A stretch of 64,000 bases of DNA from NCBI RefSeq assembly GCF_027622875.1, contig NZ_JAPZVP010000007.1, forward strand, positions 1 to 64,000, written 5' to 3'. This document shows positions 60,126 through 64,000 of this stretch, in pieces; within the stretch, counting starts at the first letter, position 1, and each line of letters opens with the position of its first letter. The DNA is from Glycomyces luteolus. GTDB lineage: Bacteria > Actinomycetota > Actinomycetes > Mycobacteriales > Micromonosporaceae. The position numbers and the translations under genes were made by a program. The notes beneath the pieces are model-generated. The model searched no databases. It was given only the letters and a program-made list of their open reading frames with translations, and was not told where the DNA came from.

Positions 60126-60641
60126 GTGGATCTGACCGAATTCGTGCCCGTCGTCCCCGACTTCCCCGAGCCGGGGGTCGGCTTCCGCGACATCACGCCG
60201 CTGCTCGCCGACCCGGGCGCCTTCCGCTCCTCGGTCGACCGGCTCCTCGAGGCCTGCGCGGCCCACCCGTACGACGCGATCGCCGCGTTCGACGCCCGGG
60301 GCTTCCTCTGGGCCGCCCCGCTCGCCGACCGCACCGGCACCCCGCTCATCCCCATCCGCAAGGCCGGCAAGCTCCCGCGCGCCGCCGCGGTCGAGACCTA
60401 CCGCGGCGAGTACGCCGAAGTCCGAGTCGAGATGCACGCCGACGCCGTCCGCGAAGGCGACCGGATCCTCCTGGTCGACGACGTCATCGCCACCGGCGAG
60501 TCCATGGCCGCCGGCGTGCGCCTGGTCGAGGGCCTCGGCGGCACCGTCGCCGCCTGCGCCGCCCTCCTGGAGATCGCCTCCCTCTCGGGCCGCGACCGCC
60601 TCGACGGCTACCCGGTGATCTCGCTCCTGGGCAAGCTCTAA
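60126..60641 (+). CDS. apt: Adenine phosphoribosyltransferase
   Basis: A 171-residue type I phosphoribosyltransferase that salvages adenine to AMP. The PRPP-binding motif is ILLVDDVIATGESMAAG at about 119-135; FRDITPLLADPGAF and the flexible loop RKAGKLPRAAAVETYRGEY are characteristic of Apt. TAACCT lies 7 nt before the GTG and there is no Shine-Dalgarno, so it is probably leaderless. It converges with the aldolase gene. Confidence 0.95.
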   Translation: MDLTEFVPVVPDFPEPGVGFRDITPLLADPGAFRSSVDRLLEACAAHPYDAIAAFDARGFLWAAPLADRTGTPLIPIRKAGKLPRAAAVETYRGEYAEVRVEMHADAVREGDRILLVDDVIATGESMAAGVRLVEGLGGTVAACAALLEIASLSGRDRLDGYPVISLLGKL

Positions 60642-60728
60642 GCCCGCCAAGCGAATCCGAGGCACATTCGCACACTACCGATGTCGTACCCACCTGTCAG
60701 GGTGGATCCGGGGGTCCGCGACACGGGT

Positions 60729-60763
60729 AATACGTGACATGTCACATCGCAGTCACGCGGTGC
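60729..60763 (-). repeat. Dispersed palindromic repeat, copy 11
   Basis: AATACGTGACATGTCACATC continues with GCAGTCACGCGGTGC. GTGACATGTCAC inside it is a perfect 12-bp palindrome. It lies between convergent apt and eda. Confidence 0.65.
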
Positions 60764-60804
60764 GCCCCCTCGGCGCGACACCACCACCGGGCCGAAGCAG
60801 ACCA

Positions 60805-60837
60805 ATGGCGCGTGACCGGTGATATGTCACGCGCCAT
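60805..60837. repeat. Dispersed palindromic repeat, copy 12, forming a perfect hairpin
   Basis: ATGGCGCGTGAC and GTCACGCGCCAT are exact inverted copies around the 9-nt CGGTGATAT. It ends 21 bp from the eda stop and could serve as its terminator. Confidence 0.75.
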
Positions 60838-60858
60838 CGCCCTTTGCGGGAAGACCGT

Positions 60859-61458
60859 TCAGCCGACGAGCTTCGCGAGGTTCGCCGGGTCGGCCAGTGC
60901 CGAGCCCATGCCGATGACCGAGGCCCCGGCTTTGATGTAGGTGTCGATCTCGTCGGGGCCGACGCCGCCGGTGGCCACGAACTTCATGTCCGGGAACGGG
61001 CCGTGCATCGCCTTGAACCAGTCCGGTCCGAGTGTCGAGGCCGGGAAGACCTTCACCCAGGTGCAGCCGAGGTCGCGAGCGAGGCCGACTTCGCTGGCGG
61101 TGGCCACGCCCGGCAGGTGCGGCAGTCCGGCCGCGTGGGAGGCCTCGAGCACCGCCGGGTTCAGGCCCGGCGCGATCGTGTAGGCCGCGCCCGCGGCGGC
61201 CGCGCGCTCCACGTGCCCCGCGGAGACCACGGTTCCGGCGCCCACGGCGCGCCCGCTCGGGCCCGCGGCCTTCACCGCGGCGGCCAGCGCCGCTTCTTGG
61301 CCGGGCTTGCCGATGGGGACTTCGACCAGGTCGAAACCGGCGTCCCACACCCGCTCCGAGAGCTCCACGGTCTCCTCGGCGGGCAGGCCCCGCCAGATCG
61401 CCATGACGCGCTGCCCGGCGAAGAGGCGGTCGAAGAATTCGCCTTGGTCAAAGGTCAC
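60859..61458 (-). CDS. eda: 2-keto-3-deoxy-6-phosphogluconate aldolase
   Basis: A 199-residue class I aldolase that splits KDPG into pyruvate and glyceraldehyde-3-phosphate. Schiff-base Lys136 is in TWVKVFPAS and catalytic Glu46 in DLVEVPIGKPG; GAGTVVS and FVATGGVGPDEI bind phosphate. The GTG overlaps the stop of the kinase gene (GTGA), so the two are cotranslated. Together they form the last two steps of Entner-Doudoroff or hexuronate breakdown. Confidence 0.93.
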   Translation of the reverse strand: MTFDQGEFFDRLFAGQRVMAIWRGLPAEETVELSERVWDAGFDLVEVPIGKPGQEAALAAAVKAAGPSGRAVGAGTVVSAGHVERAAAAGAAYTIAPGLNPAVLEASHAAGLPHLPGVATASEVGLARDLGCTWVKVFPASTLGPDWFKAMHGPFPDMKFVATGGVGPDEIDTYIKAGASVIGMGSALADPANLAKLVG

Positions 61459-62369
61459 TGGTCCTCCAGGATGGCTCGGACGGTCTCGGGTGGCGGCGGG
61501 GGCGCGAGGTCCCCGACGGTCTGGAGGGCGCCGGCGGCGAGCCGGTGGCCCAGCCGCATCGATGCCTCGAGTGAGGCGTCGTGCAAGTGGCCGTAGAGGA
61601 ATCCGGCGGCGAACGCGTCGCCGGCGCCGACCGGTTCGACCACGTCGACCGGTTCGGCGGGGGAGTAGGCGCTCTTGCCGCCTTCGAACGCGGTGACGCC
61701 GTTGCCGCCGTCCTTGACGACGAGGGCGCCGGTGCCGGGCAGGAGTTCCCGGACGTCGTCGGCGGTCGCCACGCCCCACAGGGTCTGGGCCTCGTCGAGG
61801 CCGACGAAGGCGATGTCGGCCGCGTCGGCGAGGCGTCGCAGGGCCGGCCCGGCCTCGCCCACGGGCCACAGCGCGGGCCGGTAGTTGACGTCGAAGCTCA
61901 CCAGTGCCGGGTCCAGGGCCCGCTCGATGACGAGCTCGTCGATGAGGGCGGCGCACGTGTCGGAGAGGACCGGGGTGATGCCGGAGAGGTGCAGGAGGCG
62001 CGGGGCCGCGGTCCCGTCGAGGTGCCCGGGGCTCATGGTGGAGGCGGCCGAGCCGCGCCGGTAGTAGTGGACGCGGGTGCCCTCGGGTCCGGGGTCTTTG
62101 AAGTACACGCCGGTGGGCCGGCCGGGGTCGGTCTGGACGTGGCCGCAGTCGACGCCGGCCTCGCCGAGGACGTCGAGGATGCGCTGCCCGAGCGGGTCGT
62201 CGCCGACCTTGCCGCACCAGGCGGCGTGCGCGCCGAGCCGTGCGAGGGCGACGGCGACGTTCGATTCGGCCCCGGCGACGCCCATGTGGAGGTCGACGGC
62301 GCCGCGGAGGGGTTCGGCGGCGGCGGGGGCGAGGACGATCATCGATTCGCCCAGGCACAGGACGTCCAT
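61455..62369 (-). CDS. kdgK: 2-keto-3-deoxygluconate kinase (PfkB family)
   Basis: A 304-residue sugar kinase. VDLHMGVAGAESNVAVALARLG at about 25-46 is the substrate region, DVNYRPALWP marks the KdgK type, and EPVGAGDAFAAGFLYG near 250 has the catalytic Asp. Pairing with eda makes KDG the likely substrate. GGAG lies 5 nt before the ATG. Its promoter overlaps a LacI-like site. Confidence 0.88.
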   Translation of the reverse strand: MDVLCLGESMIVLAPAAAEPLRGAVDLHMGVAGAESNVAVALARLGAHAAWCGKVGDDPLGQRILDVLGEAGVDCGHVQTDPGRPTGVYFKDPGPEGTRVHYYRRGSAASTMSPGHLDGTAAPRLLHLSGITPVLSDTCAALIDELVIERALDPALVSFDVNYRPALWPVGEAGPALRRLADAADIAFVGLDEAQTLWGVATADDVRELLPGTGALVVKDGGNGVTAFEGGKSAYSPAEPVDVVEPVGAGDAFAAGFLYGHLHDASLEASMRLGHRLAAGALQTVGDLAPPPPPETVRAILEDQ

Positions 62370-62425
62370 GTGGCTCCGTTCGTGTCCGCGCTCGCGCGTG
62401 TGTGGGGTCGGCAAGAGGTGGCTTC

Positions 62426-62454
62426 AGCCTACCGACTGGAAAACGCATACACAA
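62426..62454 (-). promoter_or_regulatory. Promoter and candidate operator of the kdgK-eda operon
   Basis: On the minus strand: TTGTGT, 17 bp and TAGGCT. The spacer contains the complement of TGGAAAACGCATACACA (62437-62453), an imperfect palindrome around CG like LacI-family sites. Confidence 0.55.
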
Positions 62455-62558
62455 AGCGGCGGTCGCCGCTCGCCCGGGACGGCGTGGCTCGGGTTCCCGG
62501 TTCGGCGCCCCCGCCCGCGTAGACTGTGTGACACAGGCCTCTCACCTTGGAGCCGGAC

Positions 62559-62969
62559 ATGACCGACCTGCGTCTGGTGAAGCTCTTCGCGTGGACCATC
62601 GGCGTGCTCATCCTGCTGTGGATGCTCACCGAGTGCTTGGGGGGCGCGGACGAGACCGACCCCGGACCTCAGGATCTCAACCGCGACACGCAGCAGTACG
62701 CGGCCGACTGCGAGCGCGCCTGGCAGGCGCTCGACCTGGCGGTCCAGGCCGATGACGACAACGTGGACAGCATCGTCGACCAGCTCGACACGCTGGGCAC
62801 CGAGATCGAGGACCCGAACCTCAAGGCGCTCACGGCGGACTTCGGGCAGCAGGCCCAGGAGATGGTCGCCGACGCGCAGTCCCAGGACGCCGAGGCCCTC
62901 GAGGACGCCCAGGCGGCGTTCCGGGACGACGCCGCGCTCGATCTCGCGATGCGCTGCCCGCTGCGGTGA
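62559..62969 (+). CDS. Small membrane-anchored protein with acidic helical domain
   Basis: A 136-residue protein. One membrane helix (about 10-28) is followed by a Cys at 26 within WMLTECLGG and an Asp/Glu/Ala-rich helical domain with paired Cys at about 55 and 132. No family recognised. TTGGAG lies 6 nt before the ATG and TAGACT further upstream. The C-terminal domain is probably outside the cell. Confidence 0.65.
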   Translation: MTDLRLVKLFAWTIGVLILLWMLTECLGGADETDPGPQDLNRDTQQYAADCERAWQALDLAVQADDDNVDSIVDQLDTLGTEIEDPNLKALTADFGQQAQEMVADAQSQDAEALEDAQAAFRDDAALDLAMRCPLR

Positions 62970-62995
62970 ACATGCCCGCAAGCTGGACACAGGTA

Positions 62996-63024
62996 TTGAC
63001 AGTGTTCGAAATTATCGCTAACTT
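62996..63024 (+). promoter_or_regulatory. Strong promoter with sugar-repressor-like sites, no clear gene
   Basis: TTGACA, a 17-bp spacer and TAACTT. The spacer and -10 contain GTTCGAA and TTATCGCTAA (palindromic around CG, like LacI-type operators of arabinoside or xyloside genes); GTTCGAAC recurs at 63031-63038. GAAGGAAG follows at 63051-63058. No conserved gene follows. Confidence 0.65.
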
Positions 63025-63072
63025 CTACACGTTCGAACATCCTTCTGCCGGAAGGAAGTTCAGTGAGCCTCA

Positions 63073-63147
63073 ATGTGGAGGGACGCGGCACGGCGCGCGA
63101 GCGCCCGGACCGCCTGCGCCTCCGCGCGGACTTTGCTCTGGGGTTGA
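63073..63147 (+). CDS. Possible 24-codon ORF in the short transcription unit
   Basis: An ATG at 63073 opens a 24-codon Arg/Ala-rich frame whose TGA ends on the first base of the large inverted repeat. GAAGGAAG is 14 nt upstream, closer to a GTG at 63063 in another, open-ended frame. It may be a truncated signal peptide remnant or not coding at all. Confidence 0.2.
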   Translation: MWRDAARRASARTACASARTLLWG

Positions 63148-63220
63148 CGGGGCGGGACCGCCCGAAGGCGCCCGGGCCGCGTGATCGCGGCCCAGGCGGC
63201 GACGGGCGGTCCCGCCCCGT
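63147..63220 (+). terminator. Compound hairpin terminator
   Basis: ACGGGGCGGGACCGCCCG (63147-63164) and its exact complement (63203-63220) form an 18-bp stem. The loop contains a second perfect 8-bp hairpin, GGGCCGCG and CGCGGCCC (63174-63193). It would end a transcript of about 190 nt from the upstream promoter. Confidence 0.75.
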
Positions 63221-63438
63221 TCCGTTCGCGGCTGGGGCTTACCTCCGGTGGCACGCCCCGATAGGCCGGCCCGCGCCAGTGCAAGCGTTCGTCTGCATTC
63301 GCACACCCTCGAGTACGCACGTGGCCGACGAGCTGCGGTTTCGCATGATTCCAGGCGCCCGTCGCGGACCGCGCGTTTGGGTTCGGGGCCGCGCTTGTGG
63401 CAAAATGGCACGTCTGCCGTTGACCCGTAGGAGCCTCG

Positions 63439-64000
63439 TTGCCACCCAGCGAATTGCACGCCACCTTCCTGCCCGACCACGCCTCCCCGGCCGACGGGCG
63501 GCTGCTCTTCTTCGGCGGCGCGCACCCCGAGGCCGCGGTGGCCGAGCTCGGGCTACCGCCGGGGGACCCGGTGGACGCCGAGCTGTACCTCGACGGCGAG
63601 CTCCGCGAGATGGAGGGCGTGGCCATGCCGGTGCGGCCGGTCCTGCCCGCGCTCACCCGGATCGCCTCCCGCCCGGACATCACCGAGTCGGTCGCGATCT
63701 GGGCGCGCATCGCGAACGCGGTCGACGACGACAAGTTCGACGACCTCGACCGCATCGCCGGCGAACTGCCCGCCGAAGGCCACTCCGTGCCGCACTCCGA
63801 GGGGCACGTGTGGACCGCGAAGGCGCTCGTGGGCGCGTTCGTCGAGTCGTTCACCGAGCTGCTGCGCTCCGACTCCGGACTGAACCTGCGCCTCATCACC
63901 GCCCAGCACTCCGACCCCGGCGAGGTCCGCGTCAACGCCGACCTGCGCAAGTACCAGGCCCACGGCATCGCCTGGCTGGAGGCCGCGGCCGAAGGCGGCG
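63439..64000 (+). CDS. SNF2-type DEAD/DEAH helicase, N-terminus only
   Basis: The frame runs off the window after 187 codons. The visible part is an alpha/beta N-terminal region (LHATFLPDHASPADGRLLFF and later SFTELLRSDSGL) ending in VNADLRKYQAHGIAWLEAAAEGG, the Q-motif-like start of the SNF2 helicase core (RxYQxxGxxWL). Bacterial HepA/SNF2 proteins act on DNA or RNA polymerase. The TTG start follows AGGAG by 5 nt. The helicase motifs lie beyond the edge. Confidence 0.75.
   Translation, partial: MPPSELHATFLPDHASPADGRLLFFGGAHPEAAVAELGLPPGDPVDAELYLDGELREMEGVAMPVRPVLPALTRIASRPDITESVAIWARIANAVDDDKFDDLDRIAGELPAEGHSVPHSEGHVWTAKALVGAFVESFTELLRSDSGLNLRLITAQHSDPGEVRVNADLRKYQAHGIAWLEAAAEGG

Noticed and set aside
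1120-60837. The repeat family as a CRISPR array
   Set aside because: Copies are kilobases apart with no regular spacing, vary in sequence, and no cas genes are present.
8396-60837. The repeats as terminal parts of insertion sequences
   Set aside because: No transposase frame lies near any copy and none is bounded by visible target duplications.
63063-63438. Open frame from GTG 63063 running into the helicase gene
   Set aside because: It has a ribosome site but the sequence is Arg/Pro/Gly-rich, crosses the compound hairpin and continues out of frame under the helicase gene, so it looks like a G+C artefact.

Overview
This is a gap-free stretch of chromosome from a very G+C-rich actinomycete. 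The pointers are strong third-codon-position G/C bias, many GTG and TTG starts, leaderless promoters with a TAnnnT hexamer 6-7 nt before the start codon, an SCO4848-type membrane protein, an actinobacterial SpoIIE phosphatase and a calerythrin domain. The genus cannot be fixed from the sequence; a Glycomyces-like or other soil actinomycete is a guess. No rRNA, tRNA, CRISPR array, insertion sequence or prophage was seen. Both ends cut genes: a DUF4349 lipoprotein on the left and a SNF2-type helicase on the right.

Layout. 0-13 kb is housekeeping and small regulators: peptide deformylase, methyltransferases, a TPR protein, a NUDIX protein, a TetR/short-chain-dehydrogenase pair with matched operators, two paralogous HAD phosphatases, a TetM/OtrA-type ribosome protection GTPase and a secreted M14 carboxypeptidase. 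13-23.7 kb holds a membrane-anchored beta-strand-repeat surface protein, a kinase-fold antibiotic phosphotransferase, a MarR regulator divergent from a dehydrogenase/PfpI/old-yellow-enzyme operon, and a lipase fused to a four-EF-hand calerythrin domain. 23.7-28.5 kb is a peptide/nickel-type ABC importer reduced to three genes by fusion (both ATPases in one protein, both permeases in another), with a Fur/Zur-like box at its promoter. 28.7-35.7 kb has a GH15 glucanase, a His-rich metal-binding protein and a hydroxyproline catabolic cluster (GntR, Hyp epimerase, DapA-type deaminase, semialdehyde dehydrogenase). 35.7-48.8 kb is mixed: lipoproteins, SpoIIE phosphatase, TauE permease, a 628-residue unknown protein, acylphosphatase, twin methyltransferases, exonuclease, a translationally coupled small ORF pair and a macrodomain protein. 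48.9-54.6 kb is a complete fructose PTS operon (DeoR, FruK, EIIA, EIIBC, HPr, EI). 54.8-59.4 kb is a ROK regulator plus a sugar ABC importer without its own ATPase. 59.6-64 kb has a DUF4234 protein, adenine phosphoribosyltransferase, a KDG kinase/KDPG aldolase operon and the start of a helicase.

The window is rich in carbon-source uptake: fructose enters through the PTS and yields fructose-1,6-bisphosphate via FruK; KdgK and Eda feed keto-deoxy sugar acids into pyruvate and glyceraldehyde-3-phosphate; the hydroxyproline cluster feeds 2-oxoglutarate; the ROK-linked importer takes up an unknown sugar.

The most unusual signals are (1) a family of about twelve short imperfect palindromes with core GTGGYATRTCACATGTCRCG, mostly intergenic but twice translated in frame inside enzymes; (2) the lipase-calerythrin fusion; and (3) a short transcription unit at 62996-63220 with a sugar-repressor-like operator and a compound hairpin but no recognisable gene.
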